A stretch of 51,560 bases of DNA from Pseudomonas sp. UBA4194 (GCF_002379585.1 NZ_DFUE01000056.1:43826-95385); one strand, 5' to 3'; shown: positions 1-9,350, counted from the first letter of the stretch. Notes: a model not told the origin generated them from the letters alone. Made by a program: numbers and translations.

Positions 1-16
1 GAGGGGACCATTCACC
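1..16. repeat. Right-arm end of a long inverted-repeat element
   Basis: The first 16 bases are the exact reverse complement of positions 51433-51448 and nearly match the right-arm end at 13626-13641. The rest of this copy lies outside the window. The family is a Pseudomonas intergenic hairpin element made of CCCCTCACCCCAGCC-type arms. Confidence 0.75.
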
Positions 17-108
17 GCCAATCCCCAACCCTGCACGCACCCAATTGTCTCCCCCCTAGTGCAAATGTTAGCGTGCTTACATTCATCCGCCCGACGAGCA
101 CAATCCCA

Positions 109-1083
109 ATGAAAAAAACCGTACTGGCCTTCAGTCGCATCACGCCGCCCATGGTCGAGCGCCTCGAACAGCACTTCAACGTCATCGTCCCCAACCCCAA
201 GCAGGGCGATATCGCCGCGCAATTCAACGAAGCTCTGCCCCAGGCCCACGGATTGATCGGTGCCGGGCGCAAGCTGGGCCGTGAACAGCTGGCCAGCGCC
301 GCGCAGCTGGAGGTGGTGTCCAGCGTTTCGGTGGGCTACGACAACTACGATGTGGGCTACTTCAACGAGCGCGGCATCATGCTCACCAATACCCCTGACG
401 TGCTGACGGAAAGCACCGCGGACCTTGGGTTCTCGCTCATCATGAGCAGTGCCCGTCGGGTCGCCGAGCTGGATGCCTGGACCAAGGCCGGCCAGTGGAA
501 AGCCACGGTCTCGCCGGAACAGTTCGGCACTGACGTGTTCGGCAAGACCCTGGGCATCGTCGGCCTGGGTAACATCGGCGCGGCCGTGGCACGCCGTGGT
601 CGGCTGGGTTTCAACATGCCGATCCTGTACAGCGGCAACAGCCGCAAGCCAGAGCTGGAACAAGAGTTGGGCGCGCAATTTCGCAGTCTGGCCGAGTTGC
701 TGGCCGAAGCGGACTTCGTGTGCCTGGTGGTGCCGTTGAGCGAGAAGACCCGACACCTGATCGGCGCCGCCGAGTTCAAGCAGATGAAGCGCAGTGCGAT
801 TCTGGTGAACATTTCCCGGGGGCCAGTGGTGGACGAGACGGCGCTGGTCGATGCCTTGCGCAACGGCGATATCCGCGGCGCGGGACTGGACGTATACGAG
901 AAGGAACCGCTGGCGGAGTCGCCGTTGTTCCAGTTGAGCAACGCGGTGACCTTGCCGCATATCGGCTCGGCCACCTCGCAGACTCGCGAAGCCATGGCCA
1001 ACCGAGCCATGGACAACCTGACCGCAGCGCTGCTGGGCAAGCGCCCCCAGGACCTGGTGAATCCGCAGGTGTTCAACGGCTGA
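109..1083 (+). CDS. tkrA: D-2-hydroxyacid dehydrogenase (2-ketoaldonate / hydroxypyruvate reductase, GhrB/TkrA type)
   Basis: A 324-residue NAD(P)H-dependent reductase of the D-isomer-specific 2-hydroxyacid dehydrogenase family. Such enzymes reduce 2-ketogluconate, hydroxypyruvate or glyoxylate in the cytoplasm. The Rossmann motif GLGNIG is at residues 152-157. The catalytic Arg lies in NISRGPVVDE (about R237), the Glu in DVYEKEP (about 264-266) and the His in LPHIGSAT (H284). Length fits the family. ATG 109 is preferred over an in-frame GTG at 73 because the family fold starts with MKKTVLAFS; the ribosome site before it is weak. The gene stands alone between a repeat end and a REP cluster. 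The family is certain; the choice of substrate (ketogluconate or hydroxypyruvate) is inferred from similarity to Pseudomonas TkrA. Confidence 0.88.
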   Translation: MKKTVLAFSRITPPMVERLEQHFNVIVPNPKQGDIAAQFNEALPQAHGLIGAGRKLGREQLASAAQLEVVSSVSVGYDNYDVGYFNERGIMLTNTPDVLTESTADLGFSLIMSSARRVAELDAWTKAGQWKATVSPEQFGTDVFGKTLGIVGLGNIGAAVARRGRLGFNMPILYSGNSRKPELEQELGAQFRSLAELLAEADFVCLVVPLSEKTRHLIGAAEFKQMKRSAILVNISRGPVVDETALVDALRNGDIRGAGLDVYEKEPLAESPLFQLSNAVTLPHIGSATSQTREAMANRAMDNLTAALLGKRPQDLVNPQVFNG

Positions 1084-1110
1084 CCTGGCACACATTTGTG
1101 CTGTCCATGC

Positions 1111-1235
1111 CGACGCCTTCGCGGCTGCACGCCGCTCCTACAAACCCCCACCCCCCTGTAGGAGCGGCGTAAAAGCCGCGAAGAGCCCACCACCAATCCC
1201 CTGTAGGAGCGGCGTAAAAGCCGCGAAGGCGTCGC
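1111..1235. repeat. REP cluster, family A (three units)
   Basis: Three copies of a short palindrome with core TAGGAGCGGCGT...GCCGCGAA: an inverted copy at 1111-1142 and two direct copies at 1156-1182 and 1201-1235. It lies between the convergent ends of the dehydrogenase and the transporter, the usual place for Pseudomonas REPs. The same family recurs at 33398-33461. Confidence 0.85.
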
Positions 1236-1244
1236 CACGCTCCA

Positions 1245-2141
1245 TCAGGCTGCCTTCAACACCGGCACCACTGCTTTGGGTTTCCTGAACACCAACACAT
1301 TGCCCAGCATCACCAGCACCAACCCGGCCAACGCCGGCGTCGTCCACTGGTAGCCTTCCATGTACGCCGACACATTCAGCGCCACCAACGGAAACAGCAC
1401 GGTGCAGTAGGCCGCCCGCTCCGGTCCCATCCGCCCGACCAAAGTCAGATACGCGGTGAAACCGATCACCGACCCTGGAATCACCAGATACAACAACGAG
1501 CCCAGGTACTGCCCACTCCAGTCCATCGTGAATGGCACCCCGCTGACCAGGCAATACATCGCCAGCATCCCTGCCCCATAGGCCATCCCCCAGGCATTGG
1601 TCGTCATAGGTCGCAGGCCGGCTTTCTGCTGCAGGCTGGAAAGCATGTTGCCCGCCGAGAAACACAGGGTACCCAGCAGCGCCAGCCCCAGGCCAAACAA
1701 GGTCTGCGCACTGGCCTGGTGGCTGCCCAGCTCTGGCCAGAACAGCAGGCCCAATCCCGACAACCCGAGTGCCCCGCCCGCCAGCACATTAGCGGCGATC
1801 CGCTGGCCGAAGAACAGCCGTGCGTTCAAGGCGTTCCACAAGGTTGCCGTAGAGAACACCACAGCGATGAGTCCGGTGGGTACCCACTGGCTGGCCGTCA
1901 GGAAACACATGAAATTGACACAGAACAGGCACAGCCCCTGTGCCACACACACCAGATGCCCGCGCCGATCCATCGGTTGCAGACGGCGCGCGATCAGCAG
2001 GATCACAAACAGCACCAAGGCCGCCAAGGCGAAGCGGTACACAATGGACACCGGAATGGCGACCACGCCCAACTGCAACTTGAGGGCGATCCAGGTGGTG
2101 CCCCAGATCAATACGGTCAGCAGATACAGCGATAGGTTCAT
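1245..2141 (-). CDS. EamA/DMT family transporter
   Basis: A 298-residue inner-membrane protein with about ten hydrophobic helices in two EamA repeats. It starts MNLSLYLLTVLIWGTTW, the typical first helix with the W-G-T motif. The family exports amino acids, their derivatives or other small metabolites; the substrate cannot be told from sequence. The start at 2141 follows a strong AGGAGGG ribosome site, so the longer open frame upstream is not used. The divergent AraC regulator 135 bp away probably controls it. Confidence 0.88.
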   Translation of the reverse strand: MNLSLYLLTVLIWGTTWIALKLQLGVVAIPVSIVYRFALAALVLFVILLIARRLQPMDRRGHLVCVAQGLCLFCVNFMCFLTASQWVPTGLIAVVFSTATLWNALNARLFFGQRIAANVLAGGALGLSGLGLLFWPELGSHQASAQTLFGLGLALLGTLCFSAGNMLSSLQQKAGLRPMTTNAWGMAYGAGMLAMYCLVSGVPFTMDWSGQYLGSLLYLVIPGSVIGFTAYLTLVGRMGPERAAYCTVLFPLVALNVSAYMEGYQWTTPALAGLVLVMLGNVLVFRKPKAVVPVLKAA

Positions 2142-2276
2142 GGCAGTGCCCTCCTGAGCAGGCTGCCATTGTCCAAGCCCCCCGTGCGGCGCCGCTTGCA
2201 TAAACTTGCGCTTTTTCGCACCGCCTGGCTGGCAAGCCAATGCCCAGGCAGTACCATGCACGTCGAGGTATCGACC

Positions 2277-3155
2277 ATGACGGCATTGCAGCACATCCAG
2301 GTATTCCAGGCTTTGCACAGCTCGGCCAACGCACGCCTGGAGCACAGCGCAGAACTGGGTGACGGCCTGGTAGCGGCACTGTGGAACAACCACCATGACG
2401 CCCAGGAATACCAGGCACCCACCCACCACACCCTGTCCTGCTACATTGGCGGCGGCACCGGCACCTTCCGCCGTGATCGGCCATGGGAAAAGGGCGCCCC
2501 GGACAAACTGTGCATCCTGCCGGCCGGTCATGAGTCGGCCTGGGTGATCAATGGCGACATCCGCCTGGCCCATCTGTATTTCAGCGAGGAGCAGTTTGCC
2601 CTGGGCTGCATCGCCCTGCTGGACCGCGAGCCGCGGGAAATGCAGTTGCGCGAAGATACCTTCCTCGATGACGCGCAGCAGGCGCGGCGCTTTCGTCAGC
2701 TCATCGCCATGAACTGGACCGAACCCGGCGAGCGCCTGCTCACCAGCAGCCTGGCCCACGAGATGCTCAGTCACGCGGTGCTCAACCAGGTTGGGGTACG
2801 CGAGGGCCTGCGCTTGAAAGGGGGTCTGGCGGCGCATCAACGGCGCCTGCTGCGCGAGTACATCGAGGCGAACCTGGCTGAACCCTTGAGCCTGGGCCAG
2901 TTGGCCGGGCTGTGCAGCCTGTCCGAATACCATTTTGCGCGGATGTTCCGCACCAGCTTCGGCCTGCCGCCTCATCAATACGTGCTGGCCCGCCGCATCG
3001 TGCGGGCCCGCATGCTGCTGCGCGAGGGGCGACTGCCGCTGGGTGAGGTGGGCCTGGCGTGTGGCTTTGCCAGTGCCAGTCATTTCACCAATCGATTCCG
3101 GCAGGTGATGGGGGCGGCGCCGGGGGAGTATCGAATGGCATTTGCCAGAGGATGA
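2277..3155 (+). CDS. AraC family transcriptional regulator
   Basis: A 292-residue regulator. The N-terminal ~180 residues form a cupin-like sensing region (SCYIGGGTGTFRRDRPW, then LPAGHESAW). The C-terminal ~100 residues hold the two AraC helix-turn-helix motifs, with LAGLCSLSEYHFARMFR in the first and GLACGFASASHFTNRFRQ in the second. ATG 2277 is chosen because GAGG lies about 9 bases upstream; in-frame starts at 2169 and 2256 are less well supported. It diverges from the EamA exporter, which suggests local control of that gene. Its ligand is unknown. Confidence 0.87.
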   Translation: MTALQHIQVFQALHSSANARLEHSAELGDGLVAALWNNHHDAQEYQAPTHHTLSCYIGGGTGTFRRDRPWEKGAPDKLCILPAGHESAWVINGDIRLAHLYFSEEQFALGCIALLDREPREMQLREDTFLDDAQQARRFRQLIAMNWTEPGERLLTSSLAHEMLSHAVLNQVGVREGLRLKGGLAAHQRRLLREYIEANLAEPLSLGQLAGLCSLSEYHFARMFRTSFGLPPHQYVLARRIVRARMLLREGRLPLGEVGLACGFASASHFTNRFRQVMGAAPGEYRMAFARG

Positions 3156-3170
3156 TTGTGCAGGTGCGGC

Positions 3171-5558
3171 CTAGAACTCCAGGGTGGTCGAAATCGACAG
3201 CTGCCGGGCATCCCCCATCGACACAAAGTAACGGTTCACGCTGGAGGTGTAATACACCCGGTCGAACAGGTTTTTCAGGTTCACCTGCAGCCCTAGCTTC
3301 TGCCCCTGGAAAGTGGTGTCGTAACGGGCAAAGGCATCGGCCACCGTGTACGCCGGCAGGTCGAAGTCATTCTGCGGGTTGCCGGCCCGCTCCCCGACAA
3401 AGTGGGCGCCAGTACCCAACCGCAGGCGGTCGCCGCCCAGCACCGCGCCCCACTCATACACCCCATACAGCGCGCCGCTGTGGCGGGCGACATTCTGCAG
3501 GCGGTTGCCTTGATAGTTCGGGTCGCGCGCCACCCAGGCATCGGTAAAGGCATAGTTGCCGACCAGGCTCCAGCGCTCGCTGAGCTGCCCGCTGAAGTCC
3601 AGCTCCAGGCCCCGTGAACGCACTTCACCGGCATTGCTGTAGGTGGTGTTGGTGGTCGCGGCATCGTAGTTGGCCACCAGCACGTTGCGTTTGCGCAGGT
3701 CGAACAGCGCCAGATTGGCCTCCAGACCGTCGACCCCTTCGAACTTGATACCCACTTCCCAGGCTTTGGCCTGCTCCGGGGCGATGGCCGAATCGATCAC
3801 CGTGCCACCGCTCAACGCAGCGATGGTGGAATTGGGTTTGAAAGACTCGCTGTAGCTGGCATAGAACGACAGTTCAGTGGACGGTTGATACACCAGCCCG
3901 GCGCGCGGCACCCAAGCCTGGCCGGTGGCATCGGTATTGACCTGAAACGGCCGACCCTTGCCGGCCAGTTGGTCGTAGCGCTGATAGCGTGCCCCCGCCA
4001 CCAGTAACCATTGCTCGCTCAAGTGCAGCGAATCCTGGATGAACAACGCGTTGCTGCGCAGGGTATCGCTCTGATTGCTGTCGGCGGCGCTGACCTGGGA
4101 GCCCTCGACCTCGCGTCCATACACCGGGTTCAAGTAGCTGAAGGTGGCCAGGCTGCGCTGGCGGATCAGTTCGCCGCGGTAAATCTTGCGGTACTCGTCA
4201 TCCACGCCCAGCAACAGGTCATGCTGCACGCCCGCCACCTCCAGCTCACCGGCCAAGGTCAACAGCATGAAGCGGTCGCTGCTCAGGGCGCCGCCGGTGC
4301 CGTCCATACTGCGCGTCAGCGTGCCTTGGGCACTGTCCACGGCGGTGACCCGCACTTGACTGGCATCGTAGGTCTCGCGGTTGTAGCTGTAACCCAGATG
4401 CAGCCGCCACGAGTCCGCCAGGCGATGGTCGACTTCCAGACGGTACCAGTCCGAGCGGCCGCGCATGTCGTTGAACGGCTCGTCCAGGCGACGACTGGCG
4501 GGAATGTCGAGGGGCCGTTGGGTGACCGGATCGATGGCCGTGCCTCGGTCGAAGGGGTAGACGAACTCACGGTGTTCATAACTGGCCAGCACCTGGGTAT
4601 CTTCGCCCAGCCACGCCAACGACGGCGCCACCAGTGTCTCGCGGTGCCCGCCGTAGTTGCGCCAGTAGTCCTCGTCCGCATGGTCCAGAATCAATCGATA
4701 GGCCAGGTTGGATGACCCCAGAGCTCCCGTGCTGTCCAGGCTTGCACCCTGGCCATTGTTGCCGCCCGCGTAACGGGAACCACGCACGGTCACGGCGTGG
4801 TAGGCGTCGAGCTGCGGGCGTTTGCTGACCACATTGATCACCCCTCCCGGGTCCTGGATGCCATAGAGCAAACTCGCCGGCCCCTTGAGTACCTCGACCT
4901 GCTCGGCGGTGGCATTGAGGTTGCGGCCCTGCACCATGGGCATGCCATCGCGCAGGATAGAACCATCGCGGTTGTCGCCGAAGCCTCGTTTCATCAGGGT
5001 GTCCTGCGTGCTGCCCAGGGTATTGCCTTGAGTCACGCCGCTGACATTGACCAGGGCGTCATCGAGATTGCGCGGTGCCTGGTCGCGCAACACCTGGGCG
5101 GGCACCACATTGACCGTTTGCGCGCTGTCACGGCCAGCGCTGCCGCGCAGCACGGCCGGATGGTCCGGTGCCTGGTAGTCCGCCAGCGGCCAGGCGCGGG
5201 ATGAGATCGCTGTCGCGCCCAACTCCATGATCGGTGCCATGGCCATCTCCCTGGCCTGGTCCTGCCGCCGCGGCAGCACGGTCAGGCTGCCCGGCCCCAG
5301 TCGCTGCCAGGTCAAGGGCGTATCGCCAAGGAGTCGCTGCAGCGCCGCCTCGGCCGTCATCTGGCCAGAGACCGCCGGGGCCTGCACGTCATAGGCGTTC
5401 TCATCGGTGTAGATCACGCTCAGTCCGGTGATCCGGCTGAACTGACTGAGCGACTGCGGCAGGGATTGGGCAGGCAGGGCGAAGGAATAACGCGTCTCGG
5501 CGGCAACCTGCCCTGTCCAGGCACAGGCGCAGACCAACAGCAGGGCATATCGCAGCAT
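3171..5558 (-). CDS. TonB-dependent siderophore receptor with STN signalling domain
   Basis: A 795-residue outer-membrane receptor. The signal peptide covers about residues 1-20 (cleavage near VAA). It is followed by an STN (secretin/TonB short N-terminal) domain, about 24-98, which contacts FecR-type anti-sigma factors. Next come a plug, about 140-250, with LRDGMPM and VEVLKGPASLLYG, and a beta-barrel that ends in a terminal Phe (STTLEF). The family imports ferric siderophores using TonB energy and signals through FecR and FecI. It is the last gene of a six-gene operon, 15 bp after the FecR gene. It resembles hydroxamate/pyoverdine-type (FoxA/FiuA/FpvA) receptors; the siderophore cannot be named from sequence. 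Confidence 0.92.
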   Translation of the reverse strand: MLRYALLLVCACAWTGQVAAETRYSFALPAQSLPQSLSQFSRITGLSVIYTDENAYDVQAPAVSGQMTAEAALQRLLGDTPLTWQRLGPGSLTVLPRRQDQAREMAMAPIMELGATAISSRAWPLADYQAPDHPAVLRGSAGRDSAQTVNVVPAQVLRDQAPRNLDDALVNVSGVTQGNTLGSTQDTLMKRGFGDNRDGSILRDGMPMVQGRNLNATAEQVEVLKGPASLLYGIQDPGGVINVVSKRPQLDAYHAVTVRGSRYAGGNNGQGASLDSTGALGSSNLAYRLILDHADEDYWRNYGGHRETLVAPSLAWLGEDTQVLASYEHREFVYPFDRGTAIDPVTQRPLDIPASRRLDEPFNDMRGRSDWYRLEVDHRLADSWRLHLGYSYNRETYDASQVRVTAVDSAQGTLTRSMDGTGGALSSDRFMLLTLAGELEVAGVQHDLLLGVDDEYRKIYRGELIRQRSLATFSYLNPVYGREVEGSQVSAADSNQSDTLRSNALFIQDSLHLSEQWLLVAGARYQRYDQLAGKGRPFQVNTDATGQAWVPRAGLVYQPSTELSFYASYSESFKPNSTIAALSGGTVIDSAIAPEQAKAWEVGIKFEGVDGLEANLALFDLRKRNVLVANYDAATTNTTYSNAGEVRSRGLELDFSGQLSERWSLVGNYAFTDAWVARDPNYQGNRLQNVARHSGALYGVYEWGAVLGGDRLRLGTGAHFVGERAGNPQNDFDLPAYTVADAFARYDTTFQGQKLGLQVNLKNLFDRVYYTSSVNRYFVSMGDARQLSISTTLEF

Positions 5559-5573
5559 CGGCGGCCCCGGCCT

Positions 5574-6557
5574 TCAGCGCAGCACGATCATGCCGCCGGG
5601 CAGCTTGTGCTGAGCGAACCCCAGTACCCGCTGCAGCGAATCCAACACCGCTTGCGGCTTGTCGCTGGGGAAGCTGCCGCTGATGGTCCGCTGGCCCAGC
5701 TCGTTGCTGAACAGCAGGATGCGTCCCGGGTAGTAGCGGCCCAGGTCGCGTACCACATCCGCCAGCGGTGCCTTGTAGTAGTTCAGCCAGCCCTCGCGCC
5801 AGGCCAGTTGCGCGGTGCTGTCCACGGCATGCTGGGGTTGCGCCACGCCATTGCTGTAGGCCACTTGCCGATTAGCGCCAAGCACCTGCTGCTCCGGGCT
5901 TTTCTGCGCGCTGACCGCCACGCGCCCTTCGAGCACCGTCACCTGAGCGCCTTCGTTGTGCAGGCGCACCTCGAACTGGGTGCCCAGCACCTTGGCTTCA
6001 CCGTCTGCGGCCTGCACCACGAAAGGCTCGCCCGTATGCGCAACGTGAAAGAACGCCGCGCCACGGCGCAGTTGCACACGCCGCATGCCATGGCTGAAGT
6101 CCACGGCAATGGCGCTGTTGGCATCCAGGATGACTTCGGAATTATCGGCCAGGGTCACGCTGCGCAGGTGGCCCACGGGGGCCACGTAATCGGCGCCCAG
6201 GTCCTGGACCTGCTCCAGCGGGTTCCAACCGGCGCCGACGCCGATCATCAGTACCAGACACGCGGCAACGGCCAAGGCCGCAGCCCAGTGTCGAGACGCG
6301 GGCGGCCGAGGCGCGTCCATGGCCGCCAGGTAGCCCTGCAACGCATGGGCGTCTTCCCGAGCCAACTCACCGGCCGGCCCCTCGCACAACTCCCACAGCA
6401 CTTGCGCGCGGACATAGGCCTCGGCGTGGGCGGGGTCGGCGTGCAGCCAGGTATTGAAGCGCATGCGTTCAGCGGCATCGGGCTGGTCGCGCAAGCGGGT
6501 CAGCCAGGCCAGGGCCTGGTCTTCCTGTTCGGCGGTCACCACAAGGTTGCTGTTCAT
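5574..6557 (-). CDS. fecR: FecR-family anti-sigma factor / sigma regulator
   Basis: A 327-residue protein with the FecR layout: a cytoplasmic N-terminal DUF4880 segment (about 13-55), one membrane helix (about 92-110) and a periplasmic FecR domain with a C-terminal STN-like part (SGSFPSDKPQAVLDSL). It relays receptor occupancy to the ECF sigma factor. ATG 6557 overlaps the stop of the sigma gene as ATGA, so the two are translationally coupled. This start also gives the usual FecR N-terminus (MNSNLVVTAEQEDQALAWL). A longer frame upstream would overlap the sigma gene by 60 bases and is not needed. Its partners should be the adjacent sigma factor and the STN domain of the receptor at 3171-5558. 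Confidence 0.9.
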   Translation of the reverse strand: MNSNLVVTAEQEDQALAWLTRLRDQPDAAERMRFNTWLHADPAHAEAYVRAQVLWELCEGPAGELAREDAHALQGYLAAMDAPRPPASRHWAAALAVAACLVLMIGVGAGWNPLEQVQDLGADYVAPVGHLRSVTLADNSEVILDANSAIAVDFSHGMRRVQLRRGAAFFHVAHTGEPFVVQAADGEAKVLGTQFEVRLHNEGAQVTVLEGRVAVSAQKSPEQQVLGANRQVAYSNGVAQPQHAVDSTAQLAWREGWLNYYKAPLADVVRDLGRYYPGRILLFSNELGQRTISGSFPSDKPQAVLDSLQRVLGFAQHKLPGGMIVLR

Positions 6558-7138
6558 GGGCCGTCGATCCCTGGCTGGCGTGACGCGATAATGGGTTCGC
6601 GCAGGCTGGCCTTGCACGCTTGAAGAGCGCGCATCATATGTTTTTCCACCGCACTTTGGGAGAGATCCATGGCCCGTGCGATATCGGCGTAGGTGCGGCC
6701 ATGGATCCGATTGAGCAAGAAAATCTGCCGAGTGCGTTCCGGCAACCCCCGCAGCGCCGCCTCGACATGGCGCAGGTCGGTGCTGGCCTGCAGGGCGATC
6801 TGCGGCTCGGGGACACTGTCCTCGTCGGGCGGCAGAAGCTGGTCGTTGGCTCGATTCCTCGCACCCTGACTGCGCAGATGGTCGATGGCGATATTGGTGG
6901 CGCAGCGCAGTAGATAGGTAGGCAGCTCGTCGACCTGCACCAGAGGCCGTCGCCAGAACCGCACAAACAGATCCTGAACCAGATCGGCCGCAGTGGCCTT
7001 GCAGCCTACCCGACGGCTGACCAGCGCTTCCATCTGCGCCCGCTGCGCCAGGAACACCTCGAGGAAACGGGCCCGTGGGTCGGCAGTGTCACCTGGGCGG
7101 TCGTGCTGCGGCTCCGGTCCGGCGCTTGTGCGGTGCAC
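6554..7138 (-). CDS. fecI: FecI-type ECF sigma factor
   Basis: About 194 residues with sigma-70 region 2 (TAADLVQDLFVRFWRR) and region 4 (GRTYADIARAMDLSQSAVEKH). The iron-starvation ECF class transcribes TonB receptor genes after the FecR signal. The exact start is uncertain. GTG 7138 sits three bases after the DUF3325 stop with only a weak ribosome site, so initiation probably depends on the upstream gene; conserved homology begins near DPRARFLEVF. The 3' end overlaps FecR as ATGA. Unusually, the sigma gene is the fourth gene of the operon rather than the first. Confidence 0.88.
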   Translation of the reverse strand: MHRTSAGPEPQHDRPGDTADPRARFLEVFLAQRAQMEALVSRRVGCKATAADLVQDLFVRFWRRPLVQVDELPTYLLRCATNIAIDHLRSQGARNRANDQLLPPDEDSVPEPQIALQASTDLRHVEAALRGLPERTRQIFLLNRIHGRTYADIARAMDLSQSAVEKHMMRALQACKASLREPIIASRQPGIDGP

Positions 7139-7141
7139 CGA

Positions 7142-7468
7142 TCAGAACCGCGCCAATGCCACGAAGGGCCCCAGCAGCACTCCGACGCCCGCCAGGGCCA
7201 GTGCCCAGCGCGGCCGGTAGGGCAACAGCCACACCAGCAGCACCGCACTGCCCATCAGCACGGCGGTCCAGCGCACCAGGCCCATCGCCCAGCCGGCACT
7301 CATGACCGACGCCCACAGCGAGAAGCCCAACAAGGCCCAGCCCGCCATTCGCAACTGCACCTTGCGCCCGGCCGTAGGCGTGATGCCGAGCATCTGCTGA
7401 TGATGTCGTTCCATCGCCAGGCACAAGGCACTGAAACCTGCATAACTGAGCATGCCTGCTGCAAGCAT
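7142..7468 (-). CDS. DUF3325 family membrane protein
   Basis: A 108-residue protein with three or four hydrophobic helices, matching the DUF3325 family found beside siderophore receptors. No biochemical function is established. ATG 7468 overlaps the PepSY stop as TGATG and follows GGTGAGG; a GTG at 7471 is also possible. The context links it to the inner-membrane step of iron acquisition with the PepSY and DUF3649 proteins. Confidence 0.75.
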   Translation of the reverse strand: MLAAGMLSYAGFSALCLAMERHHQQMLGITPTAGRKVQLRMAGWALLGFSLWASVMSAGWAMGLVRWTAVLMGSAVLLVWLLPYRPRWALALAGVGVLLGPFVALARF

Positions 7469-9048
7469 CACTGCACCTCACCTTCAACCATCGTCCGCAC
7501 CCGTGCCGCCCGATCCTTGGGCTGAACAACGGCCGTGGCTCTGCGGCGCAATTTCAACACGACCCAGGCCAGCAACAGGCCGCAGCCCAAGGCACTCAGA
7601 TCGACACCGGCCATGACCCAGTCGCCAGCCGCGATGGAGGCCGGCAGCCCCTGCTCGGTGGTCAGCAGGTTCAACACCGGCAGTGCGGCGAACGCCAGCG
7701 CGGCCAGGCTCAGTTGCTCGACCCAAGCCGTAGGCCCCTTACGGAGCAGGGCGTGAACCAGACACAGCAGCCAGACCACGAAGAAGGTGTCGACTTCCAG
7801 GCCGGCGCGGCCAGGGGTGGCCACCGGGATCAGGCGATTGGCCCAGAAGAACCCCGCCACCGCCAGCAACAGCCCCGCCATGCTGGCGATATTGAGCACT
7901 TCCACCAGGCGCAGTTCCAGCGGCCGCACCCCACTGCGGGCGTGCTTGAGCTGGCGTTTGTTCAACCACATCACCAGCCCGGTGCCGATCAACAACGTGC
8001 TACCGACGCCGCTGAGGAAGTACAGCCAGCGCAGGACCGGGCCGGCAAACAGCCCCATATGCAGCCCATAGAAAGTGCCACCGATGACCATGGGCGTAGC
8101 GCTGGCCCGAGGTTGTTCGAGCGTGGCGCCGGTGACGCCGTTGAAGGTGATGGCGGCACCCAGATCGCGACTGACGCTGTCTCCACCATGCCGGTTGAAA
8201 CTGACCTGGGCATTGACGTCACCGGGAGCTTGTACACTCACCCGGCCGATGCGTCCGCCGGGCCACTGCTGCTCGGCACGCTCGTACAGGCTGCCCAGAG
8301 GCAGCAGGGGCGCGGCCTGCCCAGCCGCCACCACCCTGGCGCCGCCGGGGAACAGATCGTTGAAGAACGCCTGGGTATCACCGCCATAACGGGTGACGAT
8401 ACTGGCCGGCATCAGCATGGTCATGAAGATCACCAGACTGCTGTAGCTGATCATCAGGTGGAAGGGCAATACCAGCACACCCACGGCGTTATGCCCATCG
8501 AGCCAGGAGCGCGCGCCCTTGCCGGGACGAAAGGTGAAGAACTCCTTGAAGATTTTCTTGTGGGTGATGATGCCGGTGATCAAGGTGACGAACATCACCA
8601 TCGCGGCCAGGCTGCTGAGCCAGCGCCCCCACGGATAGCCCATCTGCAGCTCATAGTGGAAACGGTAGAAGAAGTCGCCGCCCCGGCTGTCACGGGCTTG
8701 CACTTCGGTGCCGGTGAGCGGGTCGAGGGTCTTGCGGGTGAAGCTGCCGCGGCCCGTCTTGCCCGGGTCCTGCCACATCACCGTAAGCGCCGGCTCGCGC
8801 TCATCCGGCAGGCCGATGAACCAGCGCGAGGATTGGCCGGCATTGGCCTGCAGGTAGCGTTGCGCATGCTCCAGGCTGGCTCGGCCATCGACCGCGCGCA
8901 AGGGCAGTTCCGGTTGCGCCCAGTGGCTGATCTCTTCCTTGAAATAGGACAAGGTGCCCGTCAGGAAGATGGCAAACAACAGCCAGCCGAACACCAGTCC
9001 GGCCCAGGTGTGCAGCCAGGCCATCGCCTGCCGGAAACCTTCTCTCAT
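7468..9048 (-). CDS. PepSY-associated membrane protein, siderophore-iron reductase-like
   Basis: A 526-residue inner-membrane protein with PepSY_TM signatures: an N-terminal helix (MREGFRQAMAWLHTWAGLVFGWLLFAIFLTG, His in the membrane), a large periplasmic part and further helices near LVTLITGIITHKK and the C-terminus. FoxB of P. aeruginosa belongs to this family and is reported to use membrane hemes to reduce ferric siderophores. The TWAG and LITGIITHKK histidines fit heme ligation. ATG 9048 overlaps the DUF3649 stop as ATGA, so the much longer in-frame extension is rejected. Its role here, releasing iron from the siderophore imported by the operon's receptor, is inferred. Confidence 0.85.
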   Translation of the reverse strand: MREGFRQAMAWLHTWAGLVFGWLLFAIFLTGTLSYFKEEISHWAQPELPLRAVDGRASLEHAQRYLQANAGQSSRWFIGLPDEREPALTVMWQDPGKTGRGSFTRKTLDPLTGTEVQARDSRGGDFFYRFHYELQMGYPWGRWLSSLAAMVMFVTLITGIITHKKIFKEFFTFRPGKGARSWLDGHNAVGVLVLPFHLMISYSSLVIFMTMLMPASIVTRYGGDTQAFFNDLFPGGARVVAAGQAAPLLPLGSLYERAEQQWPGGRIGRVSVQAPGDVNAQVSFNRHGGDSVSRDLGAAITFNGVTGATLEQPRASATPMVIGGTFYGLHMGLFAGPVLRWLYFLSGVGSTLLIGTGLVMWLNKRQLKHARSGVRPLELRLVEVLNIASMAGLLLAVAGFFWANRLIPVATPGRAGLEVDTFFVVWLLCLVHALLRKGPTAWVEQLSLAALAFAALPVLNLLTTEQGLPASIAAGDWVMAGVDLSALGCGLLLAWVVLKLRRRATAVVQPKDRAARVRTMVEGEVQ

Positions 9049-9350
9049 GGTTGGTAGAGCCAATGCAGCACGCCGCTGGCCGCCGCCAGCACCAAAGCCG
9101 GCATCGCCAGGCCCAACCAGGCGCGCCCGGCCGTACGGCAGGCAAAGCACCACAGCACCGCCACCAGGTACACCAGAAACGACAGCATCATGGCGCTGAC
9201 CACGGCTTCGCCCCGGGCCATGGGCAGCAACCAGGCCACGCAGACGCTGGAAAGGGCTGCGAGCACGTAGCCGCCGAGGACGGCAGCCAGCACCCTTGAA
9301 GCCACGGCCCAACGATAGGAGGCGGGCACGCCGCCGACTTTGCTTCTCAT
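9045..9350 (-). CDS. DUF3649 family membrane protein
   Basis: A 101-residue protein with about three hydrophobic helices (VLGGYVLAALSSVCVAWLLP; MMLSFLVYLVAVLWCF; LAMPALVLAAASGVLHWLY). It matches the DUF3649 family, typically the first gene before PepSY and DUF3325 in iron-uptake operons. ATG 9350 is preceded by AAGG at good spacing. It opens the six-gene leftward operon, with a Fur box about 50-70 bp upstream. Function unknown. Confidence 0.75.
   Translation of the reverse strand: MRSKVGGVPASYRWAVASRVLAAVLGGYVLAALSSVCVAWLLPMARGEAVVSAMMLSFLVYLVAVLWCFACRTAGRAWLGLAMPALVLAAASGVLHWLYQP

Noticed and set aside
5466..6623. 385-codon open frame on the + strand across fecR
   Set aside because: It is antisense to a complete FecR gene with coupled start, has no family resemblance and starts without a ribosome site.
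7714..9057. 447-codon open frame on the + strand across the PepSY gene
   Set aside because: It is a high-GC shadow of the PepSY protein gene; its Gln- and His-rich product has no recognisable family.
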